Assembly: GCA_963666475.2 (NCBI GenBank)
Contig: CAXXJM010000001.1
Coordinates: 124,001 to 188,000, forward strand
Reading direction: 5' to 3'
Length of the DNA: 64,000 bases
Source of the DNA: JBFHIZ01 sp963666475
GTDB lineage: Bacteria > Bacillota > Clostridia > Lachnospirales > Lachnospiraceae
Shown: positions 1 through 8,339 of the stretch, piece after piece
How the letters are laid out: each line of letters begins with the position of its first letter
Numbering within the stretch: position 1 is the first letter of the stretch
Position numbers and translations under genes: made by a program
Notes under the pieces: generated by a model
The model's database searches: none
Told to the model about the DNA's origin: nothing
What the model saw: the letters and a program-made list of their open reading frames with translations, nothing else

Positions 1-573
1 ATGAATGCAAATTTCATAGATGGAGACTACCTGATCCGACTGGACTTTGCAAAGGTATACTTCCCGGACGGGAGTAACGATATGCAAAAGTACATGACAT
101 TGGCTCTGAGAGAACTCAGGAAATTGTTCAAGAAGAACCAAATGACATTGAAATACATCTATGTCAAAGAAGTAGGTCCGAGAGGTGGAAGACATGTACA
201 CATGATGATGAGCAAATGTGACTTAGACTTCTTGTGCAAAGCTTGGCCATATGGAGGGATTCATGTGGATCCACTGCATACACATGGACAGTATCGCAAA
301 GTGGCAGAGTATTTCGGAAAGTATGCAGAAAAAACAGAGGAGACGGAAGGCAAGATCATCGGAAAACGATGGTACCCATCTAGGAACCTTGATAAGCCAG
401 AAGTAAAAAAACGCATCATTTCTTCTACGAACTTTCGAAAGAACATCAAAGATATTGAGGGATATTATTTGGAAAAAGAATCCACGTATTCAGGAATATC
501 AGAATGGAGTGGATATGAGTATTTCTCCTACACACTAGTAAGATCAAGGGAAAACGAAGTACGAGGAGGTTAG
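1..573 (+). CDS. HUH-type rolling-circle replication initiator-like phage protein (5' end possibly cut)
   Basis: Residues 64-70 read HVHMMMS, a His-hydrophobic-His (HUH) metal-binding motif. A downstream helix YRKVAEYFGKYAEK offers the tyrosine/lysine pattern expected of the nicking site. HUH proteins nick one strand and start rolling-circle replication or transfer. At 190 residues the protein is short for a phage gene-A-type initiator and begins at the first base of the window, so the N-terminus may lie outside. The ribosome site of the next gene sits inside its last codons. The family call rests on motifs only; a relaxase relative is the alternative. Confidence 0.6.
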   Translation: MNANFIDGDYLIRLDFAKVYFPDGSNDMQKYMTLALRELRKLFKKNQMTLKYIYVKEVGPRGGRHVHMMMSKCDLDFLCKAWPYGGIHVDPLHTHGQYRKVAEYFGKYAEKTEETEGKIIGKRWYPSRNLDKPEVKKRIISSTNFRKNIKDIEGYYLEKESTYSGISEWSGYEYFSYTLVRSRENEVRGG

Positions 574-578
574 AAAAA

Positions 579-1031
579 TTGATAGAAGCAAATTTATATA
601 TTGAACAGACAAAAAAAGGACCGGGAAGATATGACGGAGCATACGGATACGTGCTCGAATTCTTTGTAAAAGGAGAACCAAAGACACGTGAAGAGTATGT
701 ATCATCAAAAAACGTGACCGCGCATCAAATGGAACTGATTGCAATCACCGAGGCCCTTAAGAGGCTGACGAAGAGTTGTAAGATCACAATTTATTCCGGA
801 CACGGATTTTATAAAAATGCATTGTCTAGGAATTTGATTAAAAAATGGCAAGAAGATAATTGGAAAAACGCAAAAGGTGGAGAAGTTGCAAATAAAAGTG
901 AGTGGGAAGAACTGATCCGGGAGATGGCAAAGCATGAAGTTATCCCGGGAGAGAGTGGACATCATGCATATTCCGATTACATGATCACACAAATGAAAAA
1001 AATGGAGGGAATCAGAAATGGCACTATTTGA
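579..1031 (+). CDS. RNase H-fold protein with altered catalytic residues
   Basis: The layout resembles RNase HI: a first beta strand, then a helix HQMELIAITEAL containing the conserved Glu, then ITIYSGHGFY where family members usually have YSDSxY, then HHAYSDYM near the end. The first-strand Asp appears replaced (YIEQTKK) and the Asp of the third motif is Gly, so the usual metal site looks incomplete. Start is TTG at 579 behind AGGAGGT (564-570), which lies in the end of the upstream gene. It overlaps the next gene by 14 bases. It may act in phage replication or have become a nucleic-acid-binding protein. Confidence 0.55.
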   Translation: MIEANLYIEQTKKGPGRYDGAYGYVLEFFVKGEPKTREEYVSSKNVTAHQMELIAITEALKRLTKSCKITIYSGHGFYKNALSRNLIKKWQEDNWKNAKGGEVANKSEWEELIREMAKHEVIPGESGHHAYSDYMITQMKKMEGIRNGTI

Positions 1032-1509
1032 TAGATTTGGAGAACTGGATTCGGCAGCAGATCTGAATGAGCTTGCAGTGAATCTTCGAAAAGAAAAAGA
1101 TATGGACAGCATTCGTGTTCTAGCCAAAGAGAATGGAATCGATAAAGATATTGCTGAATATTTTATTGAAGGAGACATGCTATATATTACTTCAGTGGAT
1201 TTTGCCGCACTCGGAAAATTGGAAGTAGAGGCAGCAGAACTAAAACCGACAGAAATCATGGAAGACTGGTACGAATACATCAAATCATGCTGTATGGAAA
1301 GCGAAGAGATGGCACTTGCAATCCGAAGAAAAGGAAAGTCACTGAAAGGTTGCATTGCTGCACTACTAAAATGGTCATTCGGTAATCAAATACCAATCGA
1401 GTCGGATATCTTAAAGGCAGCAGGAGTGACAGCAGGAAGAGTAACATTAGGGATTCCAGGAAATGGTAGGGCAAAGAAAATCATCACAGACTATTATCTT
1501 GGAAAGTAG
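1018..1509 (+). CDS. PcfK-like / AcrIIA9-family protein
   Basis: This 163-residue protein has the pattern I recall for the PcfK-like family: an N-terminal segment (LNELAVNLRKEKDMDSIRVL) followed by LAKENGI and an acidic helix. Members of this family include AcrIIA9, an inhibitor of type II-A Cas9. It is followed after 8 bases by a PcfJ-like gene, the usual partner of PcfK in mobile elements of Firmicutes. GGAGGG at 1004-1009 supports the ATG at 1018. The C-terminal half (about residues 95-163) looks like an added helical domain. Family assignment is from recall; Cas9 inhibition is not shown by sequence. Confidence 0.5.
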   Translation: MALFDRFGELDSAADLNELAVNLRKEKDMDSIRVLAKENGIDKDIAEYFIEGDMLYITSVDFAALGKLEVEAAELKPTEIMEDWYEYIKSCCMESEEMALAIRRKGKSLKGCIAALLKWSFGNQIPIESDILKAAGVTAGRVTLGIPGNGRAKKIITDYYLGK

Positions 1510-1517
1510 GTGATGAT

Positions 1518-3536
1518 ATGAGAAAAAAAGAACTGGAAAAAGATATTCCAAATTTAGATGAATATAATTTTAGCAATAAAGCAATGATCTATGCGGTGGT
1601 CGTTCGTAAAACAGAAAAATTATTGATTTTAGACTTCTTAATGAAGAAAACTAAAAAATCAGTAAAAAAGGTAGTATTGGAAAAGACAAACTATGCAACT
1701 TATACACCTGGTAATGACTCATGGAATCAAAGGTCTTTAGAAAATAATATTTTCAATAATCAGTCGAACTACGCGCTGTCAGAGAGAACTTGCGAAATAC
1801 TTCCGGAGCATATTGAAATCATAAAAAGTTTTGACAATTGGAATTACCATGACATTTCTTGGTGGGAACTGATAGAACGATTTCAGCAGAATATAAGAAA
1901 TCGAAAAACAGATAAAAATGACGAACGAAGAAGAAAGCGTCTACATGAACGCATGGAGGCGGTAGGAGATCAAGAACCAGAAGGAATGGCAGATTGGCTC
2001 AGGTATCAATGCGAGAAATATCTGTTCTACAAAAAGAAAGGCCGATACGTCACCTGCAAGTGTGCAGAATGTGGAGATACATTTACCTACGCATGGAAAC
2101 GATCGGGAAGCTACGAAGGACAATTTGAATCCATTATCGATAATCCACAAGCAGGAAAAATCATAGAGTGTCCACATTGTAAAACACATGTTACATGCAA
2201 ACCGACTGGAAAGGTTAGCAACATTGAGGAGAATAAGTTTGGATATGCTTTCGGGAAATATAAAGAAACTGGAATTGTTCTAAGGTACTTTAATTTTTGC
2301 AAAAAGAGCTATCCGGATGAAGGGATTGGAACGTATGGTGCATTTACAGAAATCGCAAGAATATTCTTTCATAAAGACGAGAAGATACAAACAGACTTTC
2401 ATAAGCACAACCCATATACAGGGAATGACTTCTGGGATGACTGCAATATCTATGGAATGTGTAGCATTAAGATTGAAAAAGGAAGTATATACAGACCTTC
2501 GGAAACAGAGTTAAAAGGAACCATCATGGAGTATTCCGCATATAGAGAATACATGAATGCAAATTGGGACGCACATATTGTGGGTTACTTAAGAAAGTAC
2601 TATAAACATCCGGAAATTGAAATGCTTATGAAACTGGGATTAAGTGATATGGTCGAGAACATCGGAAGTGCATCCGAATACATGGATCTGACAAAGAAGA
2701 AAATCGACCAGATACTTAGGATCCGAAAAGACAAGCTTGAACTACTTAGAAAAAATCATGGAAAACTTTCCACGTACCGCATCCTAGTTGCGGAAAAAGA
2801 AGCAGGTTTGAACCTTACAGAAAACCAAATCAAATTCATAACAGATGCCAGTATATCCTCAGATAAGTTAGCGCGTATTGCTCAGTGTATGTCAGTCGAG
2901 AAGTTTATCAATCGTTCGTACCGATATGCGGAAATTGATAGAGATGCAAATATGTCGATGTATTGCTCACACGGAGCAAACGGACTATATCGTACCGCTT
3001 CAACCTATGCAGATACATTAAACATGCTTTTTGAAGTAGGAGAAGACACCACAAAATACACCAACCTATTTCCAAAAGACTTAAGACAAAAGCATAACGA
3101 TTTGGCACTCATACTGAATGAAAGAGCAAATGAAAAGGTTTGCGAAGAACGAAACGTGAAGTTCTGTAAAATTGGAGAACAGTTCGAAGATCTCTGCAAG
3201 ATTTATGCATACGAAAAAGGCGATTTGTTTATTCGACCGGCTTACATGGCATCAGAGATTGTAAAAGAAGGACAAACGCTTCATCACTGTGTCGGAGGAG
3301 AAAGTTATTTAAAAAGACATCACGATGGAGAATCATTCATACTCATGCTTCGTAAAAAAGAAAGTCCAGAAGAGCCATATGTGACCGTTGAAGTAAGAGA
3401 CGATCATATATCACAGTGGTACGGATTGAAAGACAAAAAGGTAGACCAAAAGCAGAACCAAGCATGGCTTGACGGGTGGATCAAATGGGTGAAAAACAAT
3501 AAACAGATGCAGAAGACCATATTGGCAGCAGGATAG
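1518..3536 (+). CDS. PcfJ-like protein with zinc ribbon
   Basis: A 672-residue protein with a probable zinc ribbon formed by C180, C182, C185 and C218, C221. A C-terminal block contains the characteristic HHCVGG (589-594) followed by a serine/glycine-rich strand and a conserved QWYG. These features match the PcfJ family, first named from the pCF10 conjugative plasmid and common in prophages and integrative elements of Lachnospiraceae. Biochemical function is unknown. It starts 8 bases after the PcfK-like gene with AGGTG upstream, so the two are probably co-translated. Confidence 0.7.
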   Translation: MRKKELEKDIPNLDEYNFSNKAMIYAVVVRKTEKLLILDFLMKKTKKSVKKVVLEKTNYATYTPGNDSWNQRSLENNIFNNQSNYALSERTCEILPEHIEIIKSFDNWNYHDISWWELIERFQQNIRNRKTDKNDERRRKRLHERMEAVGDQEPEGMADWLRYQCEKYLFYKKKGRYVTCKCAECGDTFTYAWKRSGSYEGQFESIIDNPQAGKIIECPHCKTHVTCKPTGKVSNIEENKFGYAFGKYKETGIVLRYFNFCKKSYPDEGIGTYGAFTEIARIFFHKDEKIQTDFHKHNPYTGNDFWDDCNIYGMCSIKIEKGSIYRPSETELKGTIMEYSAYREYMNANWDAHIVGYLRKYYKHPEIEMLMKLGLSDMVENIGSASEYMDLTKKKIDQILRIRKDKLELLRKNHGKLSTYRILVAEKEAGLNLTENQIKFITDASISSDKLARIAQCMSVEKFINRSYRYAEIDRDANMSMYCSHGANGLYRTASTYADTLNMLFEVGEDTTKYTNLFPKDLRQKHNDLALILNERANEKVCEERNVKFCKIGEQFEDLCKIYAYEKGDLFIRPAYMASEIVKEGQTLHHCVGGESYLKRHHDGESFILMLRKKESPEEPYVTVEVRDDHISQWYGLKDKKVDQKQNQAWLDGWIKWVKNNKQMQKTILAAG

Positions 3537-3545
3537 GAGGAAACA

Positions 3546-4757
3546 ATGGAAGGACAAATCACATTAGACCAGTGGCAACAGTGGAAAGACGAGATCCGTC
3601 AAAAACTACAGAGCACGGTCGACAATTTCGTGTTCCTTGGGTACCGGATGAAACAGATCAGAGACACAGAGGCATACAAGCAAGACGGATGCGACAGCAT
3701 CACCGAATGGGCAAAACAAGAGTATGGACTCTCGAAATCAGACGTATCAAGATTCATTGCCATCAACGACCGTTTTTCAAAGGATGGAGATAGCCTGGAA
3801 CTAAGGGAAGAGTTCAGAGGACTTGGAAGCTCCAAACTCAGTGAAATGCTTTCTCTTCCGGAAAGTGATTACACAATGATCACAGAGAAAACATCGATTA
3901 CAGACATTCGAGAAATAAAACAATTCAACAGACAAGCTCCTGAAGAGAGGCAGCAGTCTTCAGATCCGCTCGAAAAATGCATTGAGGACTATTTTAGTGA
4001 TTCAAGCAGACACGACATGCTAAACAATGTCATGAACCTAATTTTCGATGGCTTCAACGAAGAGCAATATAAAGCAGCATGCCAGGAAATGAATCCAACC
4101 GAACATGGGACCCATAAAAAAGGTCTTATCATGATATCCATGCAGGACTATCCAAGCGGAATCAAAATAAAATCCATGATGAAAACCGAAGTAGACACGA
4201 TGTCATGGAACGTCTTCCTAGATATGATCTTCTCCATGTACACATATCCATCAGATGAACCAAACAACACCGATTTTTGGTGCGAATATTACGGTCCATT
4301 GCCCGTGGAAGAGAAAAAAGAGATAAAAAAGGTCGAGGAACCGAAAAAAGAGCCACAAAAGCCCGTTCAAAAAGAGGTCAAAAAAGAGCCATCAAAAACA
4401 CCTGCCAACACCAGTAAATACTCGAGTTGCGACGTCGCAACTCCACCTGAAAAAACGGTGGAAAACGAGGAAAAAAACGAAGAAAATGTGGATGAGTTTA
4501 CGGAGTTCTCGGAGACTATAAAAAGAGAAGAGGATTTCGAAGAAGATCCGGAAGAGGATATCCAAGAAGACAGCGAGGATCTTCAACCAATCAGCGAGGA
4601 ACTATTAGAAGCCAGAAGCCTGGCAAGCACCATAGCAACCATAGTGGCAGCAGACCAAATCAGCGTTGGAGATATGTGGCGAATCAAGACCTTCTGCAAG
4701 AACCTGCAAAACGTTATGGACAATATGATAGAAATGGAGGATGAGAAATGTCAATAA
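3546..4757 (+). CDS. Phage DNA-binding protein with acidic/lysine-rich linker
   Basis: Residues 1-120 are helical and look like a DUF3102-like helix-turn-helix domain (SITEWAKQEYGLSKSDVSRFIAIND). A middle domain of about 100 residues (146-260) is unrecognised. Residues about 265-360 are low-complexity Lys/Glu/Pro sequence, probably disordered. A helical C-terminus follows. Similar proteins sit in replication or partition blocks of Firmicutes phages. A clean AGGAGG precedes the ATG at 3546. A ParB-like or replisome-organizer role is possible but not shown. Confidence 0.5.
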   Translation: MEGQITLDQWQQWKDEIRQKLQSTVDNFVFLGYRMKQIRDTEAYKQDGCDSITEWAKQEYGLSKSDVSRFIAINDRFSKDGDSLELREEFRGLGSSKLSEMLSLPESDYTMITEKTSITDIREIKQFNRQAPEERQQSSDPLEKCIEDYFSDSSRHDMLNNVMNLIFDGFNEEQYKAACQEMNPTEHGTHKKGLIMISMQDYPSGIKIKSMMKTEVDTMSWNVFLDMIFSMYTYPSDEPNNTDFWCEYYGPLPVEEKKEIKKVEEPKKEPQKPVQKEVKKEPSKTPANTSKYSSCDVATPPEKTVENEEKNEENVDEFTEFSETIKREEDFEEDPEEDIQEDSEDLQPISEELLEARSLASTIATIVAADQISVGDMWRIKTFCKNLQNVMDNMIEMEDEKCQ

Positions 4758-5269
4758 TGGAAGCATTACAAGAACAGCTGGAACAGGAGAAGGAAAACTG
4801 TAAAGACTGTGAAGACCAGGAGCATAGCGAGATGTGCAACAGTTGTGGAATTGGTGGAATCATTTCAAATATTGAGATGGAAATATCGGAAACAGATAAA
4901 GAGCGGGAACCAAAAGTAAAGAAGAAACCGGAACTATTGATCTTTCGTGTGGACGAATATTCTTGGTATGTAGCACATGATTTGATGGAGTTTTTAAATT
5001 GGTACCATAAAAACATTGATTCGATTGATGATCCAGATGAACTTACTGAACTAGAAATGTTTGATCCGGAAGATGGAACCATGTGGAACGACAGAAATAT
5101 CACACAGGAAGATGTTGACCGATTAGGTGATTGTGATGATATAACGGGAGGCGGTGTTGGGGATCTCATGCGTAGGGATGGGGAAATATACAAAAGGCAG
5201 ACCTTTGCAGACGTATTAGGAGAAGAAGATATCAAGGAACCATATGAAATAGCATCCACAGAGTGGTAG
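4748..5269 (+). CDS. Hypothetical acidic phage protein with N-terminal cysteine pairs
   Basis: I do not recognise this 173-residue protein. The N-terminal 35 residues contain two Cys-x2-Cys pairs (CKDC, CNSC), which could bind a metal. The rest is strongly acidic with a mixed alpha/beta segment from about residue 58 (ELLIFRVDEYSWYVAHDLMEFLNWYHKN). Its start overlaps the previous gene by 10 bases, and its stop lies at the ribosome site of the next gene, so translation is probably coupled. Confidence 0.5.
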   Translation: MSIMEALQEQLEQEKENCKDCEDQEHSEMCNSCGIGGIISNIEMEISETDKEREPKVKKKPELLIFRVDEYSWYVAHDLMEFLNWYHKNIDSIDDPDELTELEMFDPEDGTMWNDRNITQEDVDRLGDCDDITGGGVGDLMRRDGEIYKRQTFADVLGEEDIKEPYEIASTEW

Positions 5270-5280
5270 GAGGAAGAAAA

Positions 5281-5640
5281 ATGCAAGTAACCGGAGAATG
5301 CATGTATTGCAAACAAGCAATATTCGTAAACGTAGAGGAATCCGCTTCAGAAGAAGCAATAAAAAGAGCAGCAACTCTTCTTTGCAACTGTGATCCATCG
5401 TTAAGATATCAAAAAATCAACGAAGCTGTAGAACACGCAAAAGTGGAGATTAAAGAACTATTCGAAGACAACAAAGGAATCCAGTTAATACTGGATACTA
5501 CAGCAGATCAGTTCATGACGGAACGCATTGAGAAAGTATCCATTACCAGAGGAAGCACCAAAGCAGTCATTTCCATCAATGCAAAACATGAAATCAAGGT
5601 AGAGAAGATACGAACAGAAAAGGCGGTACGTACCGTATGA
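5281..5640 (+). CDS. Hypothetical phage protein, N-terminal Cys motif
   Basis: A 119-residue protein beginning with a short zinc-finger-like segment (ECMYCKQ, then CNCD about 25 residues later), followed by a helix and a beta hairpin. ATG 5281 is preferred over an earlier GTG at 5263 because AGGAGG (5269-5274) sits 6 bases upstream of it. The stop overlaps the next start (ATGA). I cannot assign a function; small metal-binding proteins of this kind are common in Clostridia prophages. Confidence 0.6.
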   Translation: MQVTGECMYCKQAIFVNVEESASEEAIKRAATLLCNCDPSLRYQKINEAVEHAKVEIKELFEDNKGIQLILDTTADQFMTERIEKVSITRGSTKAVISINAKHEIKVEKIRTEKAVRTV

Positions 5641-5948
5641 AATCAATCATTCAGCAGGATCCAGGAGAATGTTTGCTCTGCACAATGGAAGGCAATTATG
5701 AATGCCATGAAATACTTGAGGAGCATCATCCATTTGGAGGTAGAGCAAACAGAAAAATCTCGGATAAGTTTGGGCTTAAAGGAAACCTATGCTTGAAACA
5801 TCATCGAGGTGACATCAACGGAAATAAAGAGGCTGTGCATCACAATCGAGAAAACGATCTAAAATTGAAAAGGTATTTTCAAGAGGTTTTTGAGAAGACA
5901 CACACCAGAGAAGAATTCAGAAGCAACTTTGGAAAGAGCTGGTTATAG
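5637..5948 (+). CDS. Putative HNH-like / zinc-binding phage nuclease
   Basis: This 103-residue protein carries CLLC near the N-terminus, then EEHHPFGG, then LCLKHHRG. The pattern recalls a compact beta-beta-alpha-metal (HNH) fold with a structural zinc. The C-terminus (TREEFRSNFGKSWL) is typical of a small phage protein family found next to replication genes. It overlaps the previous gene by 4 bases. The nuclease call is inference from spacing of His and Cys; a purely structural zinc protein is possible. Confidence 0.45.
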   Translation: MKSIIQQDPGECLLCTMEGNYECHEILEEHHPFGGRANRKISDKFGLKGNLCLKHHRGDINGNKEAVHHNRENDLKLKRYFQEVFEKTHTREEFRSNFGKSWL

Positions 5949-5959
5949 GAGGAAAAAGG

Positions 5960-6274
5960 ATGTTATATGTAAATTCGAGAAACACTGATAAAACAACAAT
6001 CGCAATAAAAATAGCTCATGAAATGAAAATCCCGGTATTGGCAGCTAATAAAATGAGAGCGGATATAATCAAAGAAAGAAGCGAATATTTAAAACTACCA
6101 GTTACGGTGCTGTATCCGGATAAGCTGACTAGGTTGTCTAAAGATGGGCTAGGTACAAAAACAAAACAAGTGGTAATTGATGATGTAGATGCAGTCATGA
6201 AATCTATGTTCGGAATTGACGTAGTATTAGCTACATCAAGAGGAGAAAACATGGAAATGGTTGAAACACCTTAA
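5960..6274 (+). CDS. Degenerate P-loop NTPase-like phage protein
   Basis: A 104-residue protein resembling small phage P-loop proteins. The N-terminus NSRNTDKTTIAIKIA aligns with a Walker A loop but lacks the usual glycines; only the final K-T-T remains. VVIDDVD (about residues 71-77) looks like a Walker B strand. The poor Walker A suggests it binds nucleotide weakly or not at all. It starts 11 bases after the previous gene behind AGGAGG. Role unknown. Confidence 0.4.
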   Translation: MLYVNSRNTDKTTIAIKIAHEMKIPVLAANKMRADIIKERSEYLKLPVTVLYPDKLTRLSKDGLGTKTKQVVIDDVDAVMKSMFGIDVVLATSRGENMEMVETP

Positions 6275-6336
6275 GAAACCAAGTACAAAGAGCTAATTCA
6301 TAATATGTCACAATATTAATAGCCATGATTGCAAGT

Positions 6337-6355
6337 CCAGGAGCGCTGCTCCTGG
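6337..6355. repeat. Palindromic hairpin CCAGGAGC-GCT-GCTCCTGG, copy 1
   Basis: A perfect 8-bp stem with a 3-base loop immediately upstream of the ribosome site of the 6370 gene. A second copy with a different loop sequence (AAT) stands at 6961-6979 before the 6994 gene. No T-run follows, so it is not a standard terminator. Confidence 0.85.
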
Positions 6356-6369
6356 CAGGAAGGAAATAT

Positions 6370-6636
6370 ATGTCGAAAAAATGGAAAGAATTCAGAGGAA
6401 AAGAAGTTAAGGATAAAATAACAGGTTATTCAGGAGTATGTACTGGAGTCACATCATGGCTATATGGTTGCGATCAGTATTGCATTACTCCAAAAGCAGA
6501 TGGAAGTAAGCTAGAAGAAAGTAAATGGTTTGACGAAGGACGAATTGAGGTTATAGGAGAAGGAATTAAGCCTGAAAAAATCCAAGTAAAAATAAAAGGT
6601 GGAGAAAATAATCATCCAAGTAATAGTAGGAGATAG
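6370..6636 (+). CDS. Small hypothetical phage protein
   Basis: An 88-residue protein (MSKKWKEFRGKEV...) with a short beta-rich core resembling SH3-like modules (GKEVKDKITGYSGVCTGVTSWLYG). ATG 6370 is chosen because AGGAAGG lies just upstream; an earlier in-frame ATG at 6325 would translate through the hairpin at 6337-6355. A regulatory role for that hairpin at this start is possible. The same small family, with a GYSG...YGCDQY pattern, is frequent in Clostridia prophages, but I know no function. Confidence 0.5.
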   Translation: MSKKWKEFRGKEVKDKITGYSGVCTGVTSWLYGCDQYCITPKADGSKLEESKWFDEGRIEVIGEGIKPEKIQVKIKGGENNHPSNSRR

Positions 6637-6644
6637 GAGGGCAT

Positions 6645-6938
6645 ATGGTATTAGTGATTATTATTTTGCTCGTCATCATTTTTCTATTGTTAATAGCAAA
6701 TATTGAAATTGGAAACAGTAGAGATAAACTACAAATGTTAAACAATAAAGGCGTCGTTATACCACGAAGAGATTGTATAGATTGCGCACTGAATATAAAA
6801 AAGCCACCAGATCAAGAAGGGCTGACAAGAGATCAGTTGATCAAGGAAAATATAGAATTGCGAATCGAAAATATCGCAATGAAAGAAAGGCTTCGAGCGT
6901 CAGAAATGAAAATAGTAACTGAAGAAACCATATTGTGA
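6645..6938 (+). CDS. Small single-pass membrane protein
   Basis: A 97-residue protein whose first 20 residues form one hydrophobic segment (VLVIIILLVIIFLLLIANIE), followed by a short basic region, a CIDC pair and a charged helix (about 62-92) with coiled-coil character. It would be anchored by its N-terminus with the helix in the cytoplasm. AGGAGG precedes the ATG by 6 bases. No family recognised; membrane-located early phage proteins of this type can modulate the host or exclude other phages, but nothing specific is seen. Confidence 0.5.
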   Translation: MVLVIIILLVIIFLLLIANIEIGNSRDKLQMLNNKGVVIPRRDCIDCALNIKKPPDQEGLTRDQLIKENIELRIENIAMKERLRASEMKIVTEETIL

Positions 6939-6960
6939 GAGATGGCAGCAGTATTGAAGT

Positions 6961-6979
6961 CCAGGAGCAATGCTCCTGG
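6961..6979. repeat. Palindromic hairpin CCAGGAGC-AAT-GCTCCTGG, copy 2
   Basis: Same stem as 6337-6355, with the preceding AAGT also conserved. It lies 15 bases upstream of the ATG at 6994, just before the ribosome site. Confidence 0.85.
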
Positions 6980-6993
6980 AAGAAAGGAATGAA

Positions 6994-7416
6994 ATGGGAA
7001 GATTTACATATAAGAACCAAGACGGATCCTGGGGGTTAGTAAACGGAGATATTCATGCGATGCCAAATGAACTATATGGAGCAATGTGTAAGCTTTTAGA
7101 TTACGAAGAGACCGGCCTTGATCCAGACGGAATAGAAGAACTGATAAAGAAAAGCAATACACATGGGAAAAGGATGAATTGTTTCGTAAATGGGAAGTTA
7201 ACAGGGGACAGCTGTTTCGGTTGCGATGTCATAGCATATGAATGCGATCTGTGCAGATTCGTTGTCGGGGAACCTCCTGAATATGACGAGAAACATCCTG
7301 AGTTGCAAGATGAAACTTGTCCAGATTGCAATACGGCATTAAGAGATGAAGATGGAGTTGCAGGCGATTATTGTCCAGGTTGTGGCATGAAGATTATATG
7401 GCCGGAAAATAAATAA
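6994..7416 (+). CDS. Zinc-ribbon phage protein
   Basis: A 140-residue protein. The first 50 residues contain KLLDYEETGLDPD, a motif repeated in many small Lachnospiraceae phage proteins. Later cysteines form pairs: CFGC and CDLC in the middle, then CPDC and CPGCG at the C-terminus, the last two forming a rubredoxin-like zinc ribbon. ATG 6994 is preferred because AAAGGA at 6984-6989 precedes it; an upstream ATG at 6970 lies in the hairpin. No function known. Confidence 0.55.
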   Translation: MGRFTYKNQDGSWGLVNGDIHAMPNELYGAMCKLLDYEETGLDPDGIEELIKKSNTHGKRMNCFVNGKLTGDSCFGCDVIAYECDLCRFVVGEPPEYDEKHPELQDETCPDCNTALRDEDGVAGDYCPGCGMKIIWPENK

Positions 7417-7442
7417 CAAGTGGCAGCAGGATTGGAGAGAAT

Positions 7443-8231
7443 ATGAAAACAGTACTTAAGTATCCAGGAGCAAAGAACCGAATAGCAGAATGGATATGTA
7501 GTTATATTCCGGAACACGAAACGTATCTCGAGCCATTCTTTGGATCTGGAGCTATATTCTTCAATAAGACACCGGCTAAGATTGAAACAATCAACGACAT
7601 CAATCATGACGTATACAATTATTTCAAAGTCCTAAGAGAGTGGCCGGAAGAATTAATCAAGAAGATTGAGTTAACTCCGTTTTCAAGAGAAGAATATCAT
7701 GCAGCATATGCAGTTGAAGATATATCTGAAATCGAGAAAGCTAGAAGATTCTGTGTGAAGTGCCATATGGGATTCGGATGCAGTAATAGGTACCGAAATG
7801 GATTTCGATCTTCTCAGCAGGCACATTCGCCAAGAACATCAGAAGCGTGGAATAATCTTCCGGAAACATTAATTTTGGCATCCATCCGATTGAAGCAGGC
7901 GCAGAACGAAAATCTACCAGCGGAAGAGCTAATCAAACGATACAATACCAAAGACGTGTTTATCTATTGCGACCCACCATACTTACCAGGAATAAGAAAA
8001 GGATATCTGTACGAAAATGAAATGTCTGAAGAAGACCATATAGATCTACTCAAGCTATTACAAAAACATCCAGGAAAAATTCTTCTATCAGGATATGAAA
8101 ATGAATTATACAACGAATTCCTGAAAGGGTGGTATAAAGTGAAGAAAGATGCAACAGCTGAACATGGACTATCACGAATAGAAGTACTCTGGATGAATTA
8201 CGAAAAGAATCAGCAGATCAGTTTCATCTAG
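7443..8231 (+). CDS. DNA adenine methylase (Dam, class D12)
   Basis: Transfers a methyl group from S-adenosylmethionine to adenine N6. The SAM-binding PFFGSG (31-36) and catalytic DPPY (D177-Y180) are both present in the order typical of Dam/D12 enzymes, and 262 residues is the normal length. No restriction enzyme lies beside it, so it is an orphan methylase. In prophages such enzymes usually protect phage DNA from host restriction or time replication. It starts behind the TGGCAGCAGGA-type leader at 7421. Confidence 0.9.
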   Translation: MKTVLKYPGAKNRIAEWICSYIPEHETYLEPFFGSGAIFFNKTPAKIETINDINHDVYNYFKVLREWPEELIKKIELTPFSREEYHAAYAVEDISEIEKARRFCVKCHMGFGCSNRYRNGFRSSQQAHSPRTSEAWNNLPETLILASIRLKQAQNENLPAEELIKRYNTKDVFIYCDPPYLPGIRKGYLYENEMSEEDHIDLLKLLQKHPGKILLSGYENELYNEFLKGWYKVKKDATAEHGLSRIEVLWMNYEKNQQISFI

Positions 8232-8265
8232 AGGAAGCACTGAAAATCTAACAGAATAGTAACAT

Positions 8266-8295
8266 TTGAAAATACCAGTAAAACTGGTATATAAT
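8266..8295 (+). promoter_or_regulatory. Sigma-A promoter with palindromic operator in the spacer
   Basis: TTGAAA (8266-8271) and TATAAT (8290-8295) are separated by 18 bases. Positions 8272-8290 form a perfect inverted repeat ATACCAGT-AAA-ACTGGTAT that fills the spacer and touches the -10 box. A dimeric repressor bound here would block polymerase. No regulator gene is adjacent. Confidence 0.8.
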
Positions 8296-8339
8296 GAACA
8301 TTGATAACTAAATATTGATAGTTGTAATCAGGGAGGAAT

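Noticed and set aside
705..1355. 216-codon minus-strand open frame
   Set aside because: It is antisense to two overlapping phage genes with good ribosome sites, and its product has no recognisable features.
4714..5316. 200-codon minus-strand open frame
   Set aside because: Antisense shadow of the acidic 4748 gene; serine-rich product typical of a reversed acidic frame.
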